The notes under the pieces were generated by a model, which searched no databases, was not told where the DNA came from, and saw nothing but the letters and a program-made list of their open reading frames with translations. Positions 42,937 through 50,773 of a DNA stretch of 64,000 bases are shown here, piece by piece. The translations under genes were made by a program, and so were the position numbers. Source of the stretch: Collinsella sp. GTDB taxonomy: Bacteria; Actinomycetota; Coriobacteriia; Coriobacteriales; Coriobacteriaceae. How positions within the stretch are numbered: position 1 is the first letter of the stretch; every line of letters starts with the position of its first letter. The stretch spans positions 105,831-169,830 of the forward strand of contig JAUMOL010000010.1 in the NCBI GenBank assembly GCA_031295385.1, given 5' to 3'.

Positions 42937-43805
42937 GAGAGCCTCCTCTCGCACGCGGCGCGGGCGGCCAGCAGCCTCTGCGCGTCCTGGTACAGCCCGA
43001 ACCGGTCCCTGCTCGCGGTCGTGCCCCGCGGGGCCTCGACCTTGCCCGGGTCGATGCCCGGGTGCTCGGACGCCCACCTTCGCTCCTGCTCGGCCAGTGC
43101 CTCCTCGGGCGTCCTGGTCGGCCTGAACGTCGCGGCCTCGACCTCCGAGGCGGTGGGCTTGCCCCTCGCCCGGTCGTCGGCGTCGATGCGCTTCTGGCGC
43201 CTTGACCAGTCGAGCGCCAGGGCGCCCCAGTTGCTCACCGGCTGGCCGTTGCTCTTGACCCAGCCCTGAGACTCGAAAAAGGCCCAGAAGGCGTCCGGGT
43301 CGCCGTTCAGGCAGTTGGCGCCGAAATACCCGCGGGCCTCCTCAAGCGACGGCGGCTCGAACTCGGGCGGCGCGGCGGGGGCATCGCCCCCATCACAGGC
43401 CAGTTCAGTACAATCCAGTTCAGTACAGGACAGGTTAGGGTAGGTTAGGTTAGGGTTTTCGTTTTCGGAAACCTGCGTTTCCGGTTTGTCGGAAACTGGT
43501 TTCACGTTTGGAAAACCTAGGTTTTCGTTTTCGGAAACCTGCGTTTCGGGTTTGTCGGCAGCCGGTTTCTTGCGCGGGCGGCCGCCCTTGCCGCCCCTGC
43601 CGCGCGCATCCTTGGAGTTGTCGATGGCGTTCTTCATTGCCTTGAAGACGCGGCGGAGGTGCCTCGGGAGGTCGGCCTCGACGCCGTGCAGCCCGTACAT
43701 CATGATCGCGTCGGCGAGCACCGCGCGGTCGCGCAGGTCCTCGGGGTCGCTCGCGTCGAAGTCGTCGTAGACCTCGGCGAAGCTATCGAACACGGTGAAC
43801 GCCAT
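42933..43805 (-). CDS. DUF6291-like replisome-type protein with internal repeats
   Basis: 290 residues from the ATG at 43805. The N-terminal domain (DSFAEVYDDFDASDPEDLRD, AIMMYGLHG, KNAIDNSKDARGRGGKGGRP) matches DUF6291/phage replication organiser starts. A low-complexity linker follows with the motif DKPETQVSENEN twice, then a helical C-terminal domain (FWAFFESQGWVKSNGQPVSNWGALALDW split by loops), as in DnaD-like initiators. The gene carries iteron-like DNA repeats and may contain the origin. Confidence 0.65.
   Translation of the reverse strand: MAFTVFDSFAEVYDDFDASDPEDLRDRAVLADAIMMYGLHGVEADLPRHLRRVFKAMKNAIDNSKDARGRGGKGGRPRKKPAADKPETQVSENENLGFPNVKPVSDKPETQVSENENPNLTYPNLSCTELDCTELACDGGDAPAAPPEFEPPSLEEARGYFGANCLNGDPDAFWAFFESQGWVKSNGQPVSNWGALALDWSRRQKRIDADDRARGKPTASEVEAATFRPTRTPEEALAEQERRWASEHPGIDPGKVEAPRGTTASRDRFGLYQDAQRLLAARAACERRLS
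43433..43558. repeat. iteron-like repeats inside the replication-type gene
   Basis: Two 39-bp direct repeats (43454-43492 and 43520-43558) differ at one base and lie 66 bp apart. They are preceded by short repeats of ggttag(g) (43433-43455) and two ccagttcagtaca-type units. AT content here is above the neighbourhood. Repeats inside the initiator gene are a common layout for phage origins. Confidence 0.6.
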
Positions 43806-43915
43806 CAGAACCACCCCCATAGAAGCGAAGAGAAGAACAGGAAACCCGCGGAGAAGGAGGCGGCGAACAGGACCGCCTCCCAGTGGTCGCGGATGATGTC
43901 GGGTACGCGCCCCAT
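43805..43915 (-). CDS. 36-residue membrane protein
   Basis: MGRVPDIIRDHWEAVLF leads into AASFSAGFLFFSSLLWGWF, one membrane helix ending the protein. ATG and stop overlap both neighbours. Function unknown. Confidence 0.5.
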   Translation of the reverse strand: MGRVPDIIRDHWEAVLFAASFSAGFLFFSSLLWGWF

Positions 43916-44490
43916 CAGAACGGGATGTCCTCGTCGTACACGTCCAGCTGCTGCTGGGCGGGCGCGGGCTGCGGCGCGGCCTGCGGGGCCTGCTGGGGCC
44001 GCTGCGGGACCTGCTGGTAGGCCTGCTGGGCGTTCCACTGCGGCGCGGGCTGCTGGGGCGCTGGCTGCGGTGCATATGCCCGCGGTGCCTGCTGGGGCGC
44101 GCACTGCTGCTGGTATCCCTGCGGCGCGTACTGTTGCGGGGCCTGCTGCCCGTTGGGGTTCTGGCTCATGAGGACGACCTCGTCGGGGATGATCTCGACC
44201 TTCGAGCGCCTGCCGCCCCCGTTCTTGTCCTCCCAGGAGCTGTAGCGCAGCTTCCCCTCGATGGCGACCTTCATGCCCTTGCGCAGGATGCGCGAGAGCG
44301 CCTCGGCGCGGTTGCCGAACATGGTGCAGTCGATGAAGTTGGGGTAGTCCTCCCACTCCCCCGTCTGCTGGTTGCGGCGGCGGTCGTTGACCGCGACACC
44401 GAAGCCCAGCACCTGCGTGCCGCCCGGCGTGACGCGCAGCTCGGGGTCTCGGGTCAGATTGCCCGACACGACCACTCTGTTGATGCTCAT
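43915..44490 (-). CDS. ssb: single-stranded DNA-binding protein
   Basis: 191 residues. OB-fold of about 110 residues (INRVVVSGNLTRDPELR, FGVAVNDRR, FIDCTMFGNRAEALSRIL), a long Gln/Pro/Ala linker and the acidic tip DVYDEDIPF that binds partner proteins. It acts with the ERF annealing protein encoded upstream in replication and recombination. Confidence 0.95.
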   Translation of the reverse strand: MSINRVVVSGNLTRDPELRVTPGGTQVLGFGVAVNDRRRNQQTGEWEDYPNFIDCTMFGNRAEALSRILRKGMKVAIEGKLRYSSWEDKNGGGRRSKVEIIPDEVVLMSQNPNGQQAPQQYAPQGYQQQCAPQQAPRAYAPQPAPQQPAPQWNAQQAYQQVPQRPQQAPQAAPQPAPAQQQLDVYDEDIPF

Positions 44491-44834
44491 CTGTATGTCT
44501 CCTCTCCGCCGCTCGTCCATGTCCTCTGGATGTCGGCGTCCACTGTCTTTATTCGCAGCTTCAGCGCCATGATCGCCTCGCTCGATGCCTTGTAGAGGGC
44601 TTCGGCGCAGTCGCGCAGCTGCTTCTTCTCGGCTATCTCCTCGCGCCCCCGGCACAGGTCGCCGATGATGGTCACCGGCGTGCCCTTGGAGCGCTCCTCG
44701 AGGATGGCGATGCGCAGCGCCCTGCGGTAGTCCGCCTCGTTCTCGGCGTACTGCTGGCCGGTCCGCCTGAGCGTGTCCAGCTCCGCCATGAGGCGCTCGA
44801 ACAGCTCCTCGCGCTGCGCGTACATGTCCTGCAT
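44487..44834 (-). CDS. hypothetical helical phage protein
   Basis: 115 residues, fully helical (YAQREELFERLMAELDTLRR, RDCAEALYKASSEAIMALKL), between ssb and the ERF gene. Probably part of the recombination unit; no domain recognised. Confidence 0.5.
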   Translation of the reverse strand: MQDMYAQREELFERLMAELDTLRRTGQQYAENEADYRRALRIAILEERSKGTPVTIIGDLCRGREEIAEKKQLRDCAEALYKASSEAIMALKLRIKTVDADIQRTWTSGGEETYR

Positions 44835-44837
44835 GGC

Positions 44838-45395
44838 CTACAGGACGCGCCACGTCGGGGTGGCGCAGCAGCCGGGGTGCTTCTTGAACTCCTCGTACTG
44901 CTCTTTCGACTCGAAGGCGTAGGCCGTGCCGCAGGCCTTGCACTTCGCCGTGAAGCCGCCGCTCTCGGGCGGCTCCTTCTCGGGCTTGTCCGACAGCGCG
45001 TCCGGGTCGCTCTGCCCGTCGATGGCGAACAGGCCGCACAGCGCGTACTTGCGCGCGTAGCTCGACGCCATCCCGGTCACCTGCGCGTCGTCGGAGCCGC
45101 TCTTGTGCTCCGCCTCGCGGGCGTAGGCCTTGAACTCCCTCGTCTCGCCGTGCCCGTCCTCGAAGAACAGCGTGCACGTCGCCTCGACGTAGTAGCGCTC
45201 GCCCACCTTGCAGATGACGTCCTGGAGCGTGAACGCCACGCCGGCCTCCTTGCAGGGCTCCTTGAGCGCGGCGACGATGTCCTCGAACGAGCGGTAGCTG
45301 AACTTCCCGAACGCGTTGTAGCGCGCCTTGGGGACGGTCACGGAGCGCTGAACCTTGGCTATCGCCTGGGAGAGCGTCATCTTCTCGTCGGCCAT
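44838..45395 (-). CDS. ERF-family ssDNA annealing protein
   Basis: 185 residues. The ERF core covers residues 10-135 (KVQRSVTVPKARYNAFGKFS, YRSFEDIVAALKEPCKEAGV, GMASSYARKYALCGLFAIDG). A C-terminal zinc-finger-like part (CKACGTAYAFES, PGCC) is added. It anneals single strands with SSB during phage recombination. Confidence 0.88.
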   Translation of the reverse strand: MADEKMTLSQAIAKVQRSVTVPKARYNAFGKFSYRSFEDIVAALKEPCKEAGVAFTLQDVICKVGERYYVEATCTLFFEDGHGETREFKAYAREAEHKSGSDDAQVTGMASSYARKYALCGLFAIDGQSDPDALSDKPEKEPPESGGFTAKCKACGTAYAFESKEQYEEFKKHPGCCATPTWRVL

Positions 45396-46289
45396 CTAGC
45401 ACACCCCCTTGCACCTGATGGTGCCGGTGATTCCGCGCTCGCGCAGCGCCGCGGCGAGCTGCTCTATCTGCGAGCGCGTGGCGGACGGGATCTCGACCGT
45501 CCACGAGTAGGACAGCTCGGGGCGCGCCGCGACGGCGGGTTCCGCCTGGCGCCTCGGCGCGGGACGCGGCGCGGGCTTGGACTCGACCGCCTCGCGCATG
45601 GCGGAGATGCGGGCGTCCTCCTCGTCGGCGGCGCGGGCGGCGTTGAGCGCCGAGCCGAGGTCGAGCGTGCGGAACAGCTCGCGCTCGGCGACCTCGTAGT
45701 GGGCCATGGAGTCGCGCTGCGCCTTGAGCGTGTCCCAGTCGCGCGCGACGGCGGAGACCTTCTCCTCGAGGGCCTTCTTCGCCTTGACCTCGCCGAAGGA
45801 CTTGTTGAGCCACTTGTCGTCGTGCAGGCGCTCGTAGGGCACGACCGGCGCGAGGAGCTCGGCGAACTCCCTGTAGTGGGCCTCGAGCGCGGCCCTCGCG
45901 CCCGCCCTGCGCCTCTCCTCCGCCTCGTCGAGCTGCGCCTTGATGCCGTCCGACGCGCCATCGATGATGGACGTGATCTCCTTGCAGCGCTTCTCGAAGG
46001 CGGCGAGCGGCTTGTTGTACTCGCGCTTCACGGCCTTTCGGCGCTCCTCTATCTCGGACTTGAGCCCGTTGAGGTAGGAGCGGTCGTTCTTGGCCTCCTT
46101 GATCTTGTCGGCCTTGGTGAGGTCGTAGGTCGCGCCCTCATAGAGCTCGACGGTCTTGCGCACGCGCTTCTCGAGGGCGTCGAAGTTCGCCTCGATTGAC
46201 GAGGGCGCGTAGGTCACGATGAGCGACGACGCCTCCTGCTCCTCGATGACCTCGGCCACGACCTCCTCGGCCTTACTCTCCCCTGCCAT
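45396..46289 (-). CDS. DUF1351 phage protein
   Basis: 297 residues from the ATG at 46289. A charged helical body (EEQEASSLIVTYAPSSIEAN, KSEIEERRKAVKREYNKPLA) matches DUF1351, usually encoded next to ERF or RecT. The C-terminal 90 residues (RPELSYSWTVEIPSATRSQI..GITGTIRC) form a small domain. Function unknown, probably recombination. Confidence 0.78.
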   Translation of the reverse strand: MAGESKAEEVVAEVIEEQEASSLIVTYAPSSIEANFDALEKRVRKTVELYEGATYDLTKADKIKEAKNDRSYLNGLKSEIEERRKAVKREYNKPLAAFEKRCKEITSIIDGASDGIKAQLDEAEERRRAGARAALEAHYREFAELLAPVVPYERLHDDKWLNKSFGEVKAKKALEEKVSAVARDWDTLKAQRDSMAHYEVAERELFRTLDLGSALNAARAADEEDARISAMREAVESKPAPRPAPRRQAEPAVAARPELSYSWTVEIPSATRSQIEQLAAALRERGITGTIRCKGVC

Positions 46290-46510
46290 TACCTGACCTC
46301 CTCGTTGAGCATGTCGTTGTATTTCTTCTCGGTTATCGCCTCGTCGATGACGGCGGCGTGCCCGACGATCCACTTGGACAGCCTCTCGCGCGCGTCCAAG
46401 AACCTGTCGAATGCCTCGTCGGACTTGGTAATGCCATAGATGGTGAACATCGCCTGCTCCTCCGTGGCGAGCTCGGCCAGCTCGGCGAGCATCCCCTTGT
46501 AGTCGGCCAT
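46289..46510 (-). CDS. small helical phage protein
   Basis: 73 residues (MADYKGMLAELAELATEEQA, ending YNDMLNEEVR). ATG at 46510 overlaps the previous stop as TGATG. No family recognised. Confidence 0.5.
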   Translation of the reverse strand: MADYKGMLAELAELATEEQAMFTIYGITKSDEAFDRFLDARERLSKWIVGHAAVIDEAITEKKYNDMLNEEVR

Positions 46511-46722
46511 CACTCGGTCACCTCCCCGTCGTGGCTCACGAACAGGATCTGGGGCTGCTTGCTCTGGATGGACAGCCAGACCTCCTCGCCGCTCTTGCGG
46601 ATGGCGTCGAACGCCGCGCTGTCCTCGGTGTCGACCTCGAACTGCAGGACGGCGACGCCGCCCTTCACGGTGGCCTGCTTGAACTTGGCCTCGATCTCCA
46701 CCGGTATGTTTGTGCTCTCCAT
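46510..46722 (-). CDS. small beta-rich phage protein
   Basis: 70 residues from the ATG at 46722 behind AGGAGG: PVEIEAKFKQATVKGGVAVL, then VWLSIQSKQPQILFV. Similar short proteins occur beside ERF/SSB genes; function unknown. Confidence 0.5.
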   Translation of the reverse strand: MESTNIPVEIEAKFKQATVKGGVAVLQFEVDTEDSAAFDAIRKSGEEVWLSIQSKQPQILFVSHDGEVTE

Positions 46723-46724
46723 CG

Positions 46725-47093
46725 CTATTCCTCCTTCTCGGCGCCCGCGAGCATCGCCGCGAACGTCTCCAATGTCATGGTCACGAACTGCTCGCCCGGG
46801 ATGGCGGTCCCGCGGCGCTTCCAGACGACCACGCCGTAGTCGGCCCCGCGGTTCCTCCGCTCGGTCTCCGCCTCGCGCAGCCACTTGGGCAGCTCGTGCT
46901 TCCCCGCGTAGTCCTTGCACTCGATTGCGATGCCGCGCCCGGCCACCGACACGCCGCGGATGTCGCCCGTGTCCCTCGAGCCGGTCTTGACCTGCCTGTC
47001 GATGTCGGCCCCGAGCCTCCCGGCGAGGTAGTCTGCGACCAGGCGCTCGAACCTCGTGCCCGCGTCCTTGGCGGTCCTCCTGCTCCTACTCAT
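46725..47093 (-). CDS. PD-(D/E)xK nuclease, Holliday-junction-resolvase-like
   Basis: 122 residues. GTRFERLVADYLAGRLG, then DTGDIRGVSVAGRGIAIECK gives the D..E-x-K active site of the restriction-endonuclease-like fold. The small size and early-region place suggest resolution of recombination intermediates. Confidence 0.75.
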   Translation of the reverse strand: MSRSRRTAKDAGTRFERLVADYLAGRLGADIDRQVKTGSRDTGDIRGVSVAGRGIAIECKDYAGKHELPKWLREAETERRNRGADYGVVVWKRRGTAIPGEQFVTMTLETFAAMLAGAEKEE

Positions 47094-47424
47094 CGACGAA
47101 ACCGTCCGATTTCGAGCGGTGCTTGTTGAATGCGTGCCTCAGGTGCGGGTAGCGCGCCTCCATGATGCGGGCGAGGCTCGGCGCGAGGCCGTTCTTCACG
47201 CCCACGTGCAGTTCGTTGCGCACCATGTGGATGAGGTAGTTGATCGAGACGTAGCCCTTGCGGTTGAGGCGGGTGGCCTGCTCGACCATGAAGTCCCACG
47301 CCCGCGGGTGCTCGCCTATCCAAGCGCGCGCCTCGGCCATGTCCTGCTCGCCGTCCGCGCCGAGGCCGAATATCTCGAGCTGGCTGCTCATCGGCTTCTG
47401 GCGGTATCTCTCGTCGTTACGCAT
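47086..47424 (-). CDS. hypothetical phage protein
   Basis: 112 residues with RAWIGEHPRAWDFMVEQATR and SINYLIHMVRNELHVGVKNG, a pattern found in many Gram-positive phage early proteins of unknown function. The start overlaps the next gene by 8 bp. Confidence 0.55.
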   Translation of the reverse strand: MRNDERYRQKPMSSQLEIFGLGADGEQDMAEARAWIGEHPRAWDFMVEQATRLNRKGYVSINYLIHMVRNELHVGVKNGLAPSLARIMEARYPHLRHAFNKHRSKSDGFVDE

Positions 47425-47698
47425 TGACGGCCCCCGCAGCGCATGCGGCCTTGGCGGCCTGGACCGCGCCGTCCATCGTCGGGAGGACGAAGACGGTCAG
47501 TATCGCAGTGAACAGGACCGCGGCGGCGATGAAGCCGACCATGGCCCCCGCCCTGAACGCATCGGAGTCGAGCTGCTCGCGAACGGTCGGTCGGTATGGC
47601 TTGGGTGCTATGATGGTCTGAGCCTCATGTCTGGGGCTGTTTCGGCGAGTGCTCACAAGTTGGTAGCTGGGGGCGCTCGCTTCTTTGTATGTGTACAT
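47417..47698 (-). CDS. small membrane protein
   Basis: 93 residues from the ATG at 47698 (AAGGG upstream). A polar N-terminal 45 residues precede one long hydrophobic helix (GAMVGFIAAAVLFTAILTVF). Function unknown. Confidence 0.5.
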   Translation of the reverse strand: MYTYKEASAPSYQLVSTRRNSPRHEAQTIIAPKPYRPTVREQLDSDAFRAGAMVGFIAAAVLFTAILTVFVLPTMDGAVQAAKAACAAGAVNA

Positions 47699-47754
47699 CT
47701 TGTGTTCCCTTCTGATGTTTCCGCAGGTCAGGGCTAGGGTGCTTTTTAGGGTCT

Positions 47755-48108
47755 TTATTTTTGGGACTTTTTCGCGCGGCTCTTGGCGCTGTAGCACCTC
47801 TGCCGCTCGCGGTCGTTCCGCTTGGACCTCGCAGCCTCCTCGCGCATCGCGCTGGCCTGCTCCCTGAGGTCTGCCACGTGGCCCTCCTTCGTGCACTCCG
47901 CGCACCAGCCGTTCGCTTTGTTCAGCGGCTTGAACGTCATGCGCCCGCACTTCGGGCACATCCAGCGCTGCCGGAGCGATATGCCGCACTTCCTCGCCTG
48001 GAGCTTCACGGCCTCGGTAGTCCGCCCGAGCGCCTTGGCTATCTCCTTGGCTCCGTCGCCGGCGTGCTCCCTCAGGTACCGGATCTCACGTGTCGACCAT
48101 GGCCTCAC
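47755..48108 (-). CDS. DNA-binding protein with SANT-like HTH and zinc ribbon
   Basis: 117 residues from a GTG start that overlaps the upstream stop (GTGA). WSTREIRYLREHAGDGAKEI and AKALGRTTEAVKLQARKCGI form a Myb/SANT-like HTH, followed by a zinc ribbon (CPKCGRMTF, CAECTKEG) and a basic tail. Probably an early regulator. A longer start at 48168 would overlap the preceding gene. Confidence 0.6.
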   Translation of the reverse strand: MRPWSTREIRYLREHAGDGAKEIAKALGRTTEAVKLQARKCGISLRQRWMCPKCGRMTFKPLNKANGWCAECTKEGHVADLREQASAMREEAARSKRNDRERQRCYSAKSRAKKSQK

Positions 48109-48239
48109 TGTCTCTTGCTCCCCTCCTTCTTCTCCCATTCCCGGTACGCCGCCCGAAGCGTCGAGCACATGGCGTCGAGCGCTATCTCGCGCGGGGCCTT
48201 GGGCTTACTTTCGCTAGGGCGCGAGTCGGCAGACTTCAT
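48105..48239 (-). CDS. 44-residue hypothetical protein
   Basis: MKSADSRPSESKPKAPREIA then LDAMCSTLRAAYREWEKKEG. It is coupled to both the Cro-like gene (26-bp overlap) and the HTH/zinc-ribbon gene. Supported by compact operon spacing only. Confidence 0.4.
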   Translation of the reverse strand: MKSADSRPSESKPKAPREIALDAMCSTLRAAYREWEKKEGSKRQ

Positions 48240-48417
48240 CGCTGCTCACCTCGATAGCCTTTGCGAGCTTTCGTGCCTCTGTGATGGTGATGTCAGACTC
48301 GCCGCATACCTTCTTGTTGAAGGTGACGAGCGATACCCCGACAGCGTCGGCAAGACTCTGCTTAGTAATGTTCAGCTCCGCAACTCGGGCCGCCACCAGT
48401 CCTTGAAGGCTGTTCAT
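48214..48417 (-). CDS. Cro-like XRE regulator of the lytic transcript
   Basis: 67 residues from the ATG at 48417 with a perfect AAGGAGG. The HTH is KQSLADAVGVSLVTFNKKVCG, next to ITITEARKLAKAIEVSSDEV. It is the first gene of the leftward early operon, divergent from the repressor, the classic place of cro. Confidence 0.75.
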   Translation of the reverse strand: MNSLQGLVAARVAELNITKQSLADAVGVSLVTFNKKVCGESDITITEARKLAKAIEVSSDEVCRLAP

Positions 48418-48429
48418 CCGTACCTCCTT

Positions 48430-48517
48430 CCTAATCCGCATTAGGTACATTGGATACAGTAACCTAATGCACATTAGGAATCAATAGAATGTTGAAGTTT
48501 TCCTAATTTCTGTTAGG
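48430..48517. promoter_or_regulatory. lysogeny switch: three operators and divergent promoters
   Basis: Three 16-bp palindromes of the form CCTAAT-N4-ATTAGG lie at 48430-48445, 48463-48478 and 48502-48517 (the third has GTTAGG). The leftward promoter TTGATT (48479-48484) with TACTGT (48456-48461) has a 17-bp spacer that holds the middle operator. The third operator overlaps the likely rightward -10 after TTGAAG (48492-48497). Repressor bound here would shut both directions. Confidence 0.8.
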
Positions 48518-48555
48518 ATTTATTCGTACAGTCTTTAGATGGAGAGGAGCTACAA

Positions 48556-48777
48556 ATGCAGCTCTCACGCGCATTGATTGACTATCTTGGCGAGCGCGGC
48601 ATGAAGCAGGCCGACGTTTGCAGGGCTTCGGGGTTATCCGACGCCCACGTCTCCCAGATTTTCAGTGGGAAGATAAAAGATCCCAAGGCAAGCATTGTTT
48701 ACAAGATCGCGCACGCGATGGGTATCACAGTCGACGAGCTACTCGAGCGCGCGGAATCATACGAGGACGGTGAATAG
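48556..48777 (+). CDS. phage repressor, short CI-like HTH protein
   Basis: 73 residues: only the DNA-binding domain (MKQADVCRASGLSDAHVSQI, MGITVDELLERAESYEDGE), without a LexA-like protease domain. Induction must therefore work by another route than RecA-stimulated self-cleavage. It is divergent from the Cro-like gene across three operators. Confidence 0.75.
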   Translation: MQLSRALIDYLGERGMKQADVCRASGLSDAHVSQIFSGKIKDPKASIVYKIAHAMGITVDELLERAESYEDGE

Positions 48778-48781
48778 CTTT

Positions 48782-49213
48782 ATGGGACTTTTTAAAAAGT
48801 CAATGAGCAAAACGGCGGCAAAGGCTCAGCAGGGAACTGGACAGCCGCCAATGGACGTGCCGTTCGCCCTCTGGGCGCTAGCGAGTGACTGCCTATACAC
48901 CCACAGCTATACGGCATTTGAAGACGCTTTGTCCACTCACCAGCCATTCGTACCGTTTTCGGTCAAACTTAAGCGGCAAACGAAGAGGAACATGCCACCG
49001 CATTGGGAAGTTGAGGATGGAGCCGCTGTAATACTAGACGAGGACGGTACATTGCTTGGCACTATAAGTGCGAAGAAAATGGAGGAGCACGACTTCATGT
49101 TCAATCGGACATACCGGGCTTTCTCTATGCCACCGTGCCGCGATTACGCGCGCGGCTTCACCATTAGCGACAGTTACAGCATTTGCGTCGCACCTTATGG
49201 CGCATATATATAA
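48782..49213 (+). CDS. lysogen-expressed accessory protein of unknown function
   Basis: 143 residues from the ATG at 48782, 5 bp after the repressor stop and so probably expressed in the lysogen. Sequence: MGLFKKSMSKTAAKAQQGTG, a helical part with aromatic residues, then VILDEDGTLLGTISAKKMEE and DSYSICVAPYGAYI. Less GC-rich than its neighbours. Genes in this slot often give superinfection exclusion or phage defence; nothing in the sequence names a mechanism. Confidence 0.55.
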   Translation: MGLFKKSMSKTAAKAQQGTGQPPMDVPFALWALASDCLYTHSYTAFEDALSTHQPFVPFSVKLKRQTKRNMPPHWEVEDGAAVILDEDGTLLGTISAKKMEEHDFMFNRTYRAFSMPPCRDYARGFTISDSYSICVAPYGAYI

Positions 49214-49258
49214 AAAGAGCCCCGTCGGCATCGCTGGTACCGCTTTAGCCGACGGGGC
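49212..49258 (-). terminator. minus-strand terminator between accessory gene and integrase
   Basis: An 11-bp perfect stem (GCCCCGTCGGC/GCCGACGGGGC) with an 18-nt loop is followed on the minus strand by CTCTTTTTATATAT. It faces transcription coming from the tRNA-Arg/integrase side, antisense to the integrase. Confidence 0.7.
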
Positions 49259-49312
49259 ATCCAACCGCCCAAGCATCTTTGCAAACTCACATCTTGAGGG
49301 GGCTTCTACATT

Positions 49313-50773
49313 ATGCCAAAGAAGGCAGTGATATACGCGAGGTTCTCGTGCAACAGGCAGCGCGAGGCCTCAATCGAGGACCAGCTGCGCGTCTGCCGCG
49401 AGTGGTGCGCGCGCGAGGGCTACGAGGTCGCGGCGGAGTACTGCGACCGCGCCGTGTCGGGGCGCACCGACGACCGCCCCGAGTTCCAGCGGATGATAGC
49501 CAACGCCGGCGCGAGCGAGATCGTCCTCGTCTACATGATGGACCGCTTCAGCCGCGGCGAGTACGACGCGCCGATATACAAGCGTGAGCTCGCCATGCGC
49601 GGCGTCAAGCTGGTCTCGGCCCTCGAGCAGATACCCGACAGCCCGGAGGGCATCATCTACGAGAAGCTGCTCGAGGGGCTCGCCGCCTGCGAGTCGAGGA
49701 AGACCGCCATCAGGACCAAGCGCGGAATGGAGGGCAACGCCCTCAAGTGCAAGACCAACGGCGTGCGCATCTTCGGGTACCGCAGGAACGGGGACGACGA
49801 GTACGAGGTCGACGAGGCGCAGGCGGCGTGGGTGCGCGAGGCCTTCGCGCTGAGGCTTGAGCGCATGTCCATGAACGCGATAGCGCGCGAGTTCGCGCGT
49901 CGCGGCCTCAGGACGCGCAAGGGCAACCCGTGCGGCCAGGCGATGGTGCAGCAGATGCTGCGCGACCGCAGGTACACGGGAAGGTACGAGTGGGGAGGCA
50001 TCGTCCGCGAGGGCGGGATGCCGGCGATAGTGGACGAGGTGACGTTCATGGAGGTCCAGGGAATCAAGTGCCGCAAGCAGCGCTCGAGCGAGAACTGGGG
50101 CGACTTCGCCCTCGCGGGAGCGGCGCTGTGCGCGGAATGTGGCAGGAACCTGCAGGGCGTGAGCGGCAGGGGCAGGCACAACGTCAAGTACGAGTACTAC
50201 AGCTGCCCGGGGTCGTGCGTCCGCAACATCAGGCGCGAGGAGCTCGAGGGCTCCATAGCCTCGGCGCTGCGCGGGCTGCTCGGCGACCGCGGCGAGGCGC
50301 TGCAGATAGCCGACATGGTAGCGGAGCGCGCGGACACGGCCGAGGTGCGGGCTCGCCGCAGGCAGGCCGAGGACTCGCTCAGGGCCGCGGAGAGGGGCCT
50401 GAGGAACATCCTCAACGCCATCGAGCAGGGCGTGATAGCGCCGGGCGTGAACGAGCGCATAGCCGAGCTCGAGGAGCAGCAGGCGCGAGCGAGGTACGAC
50501 CTCGAGGCCATCACGGACGAGCGGATAGACCCGCAGCGCTTCGCCGACTTCCTGCAGTGCGGGGCGGCGCTCGACGACGCGACGCTGCTGAAGGCGTTCG
50601 TGTGGCAGGCGGTCGTCTCGGAGGACGAGATACTGGTCACGCTGAACTACGACAAAAAGGGCGAACCCGCCAGATTGGACATCCAGCGGGTTCGAGCAAA
50701 ATTGGAATGGTGCCCCATGTTGGATTCGAACCAACGGCCTTCTGCTCCGGAGGCAGACGCTCTAATCCCCTGA
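49313..50773 (+). CDS. int: large serine recombinase (phage integrase)
   Basis: 486 residues. The resolvase domain (residues 1-145) has the catalytic Ser in YARFSCNRQ and the later DRFSRGEYD. A recombinase domain (GVRIFGYRRNG, QQMLRDRRYTGRYEWGG), a zinc ribbon (CAECGRNL, CPGSC) and a coiled coil (residues about 350-425) follow. The last 20 or so codons are the antisense of tRNA-Arg, so the C-terminus is host-encoded after integration. It catalyses integration and, with a directionality factor not identified here, excision. Confidence 0.92.
   Translation: MPKKAVIYARFSCNRQREASIEDQLRVCREWCAREGYEVAAEYCDRAVSGRTDDRPEFQRMIANAGASEIVLVYMMDRFSRGEYDAPIYKRELAMRGVKLVSALEQIPDSPEGIIYEKLLEGLAACESRKTAIRTKRGMEGNALKCKTNGVRIFGYRRNGDDEYEVDEAQAAWVREAFALRLERMSMNAIAREFARRGLRTRKGNPCGQAMVQQMLRDRRYTGRYEWGGIVREGGMPAIVDEVTFMEVQGIKCRKQRSSENWGDFALAGAALCAECGRNLQGVSGRGRHNVKYEYYSCPGSCVRNIRREELEGSIASALRGLLGDRGEALQIADMVAERADTAEVRARRRQAEDSLRAAERGLRNILNAIEQGVIAPGVNERIAELEEQQARARYDLEAITDERIDPQRFADFLQCGAALDDATLLKAFVWQAVVSEDEILVTLNYDKKGEPARLDIQRVRAKLEWCPMLDSNQRPSAPEADALIP
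50707..50716. other. attR core (10 bp) in the tRNA-Arg 3' end
   Basis: The core atggtgcccc covers the CCA, discriminator and first acceptor-stem bases of the tRNA (minus strand) and is repeated at 13995-14004. Confidence 0.7.

Larger units (their letters stand above)
13995..50716. mobile_element. complete siphovirus-like prophage integrated at tRNA-Arg(CCG)
   Basis: The region is bounded by the 10-bp att cores and holds integrase, repressor, early recombination genes, terminase, portal, capsid, tail, DGR and lysis modules in standard order. Only the repressor, its neighbour and the integrase are on the plus strand. All essential modules are intact; the one clear lesion is a frameshifted methyltransferase. 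Length is about 36.7 kb, typical for an inducible siphophage. Confidence 0.93.

Noticed and set aside
43433..43455. Telomere-like ggttaggg repeats
   Set aside because: Only about three imperfect units inside a coding gene of a bacterial phage; read instead as part of a repeat-rich origin candidate.
43454..43558. CRISPR-like repeat pair
   Set aside because: Only two repeats, inside an open reading frame, with the same encoded peptide; no cas genes in the window.
50701..50773. Integrase C-terminal peptide as a conserved protein motif
   Set aside because: These codons are the antisense of tRNA-Arg, a well-known source of false peptide similarity.
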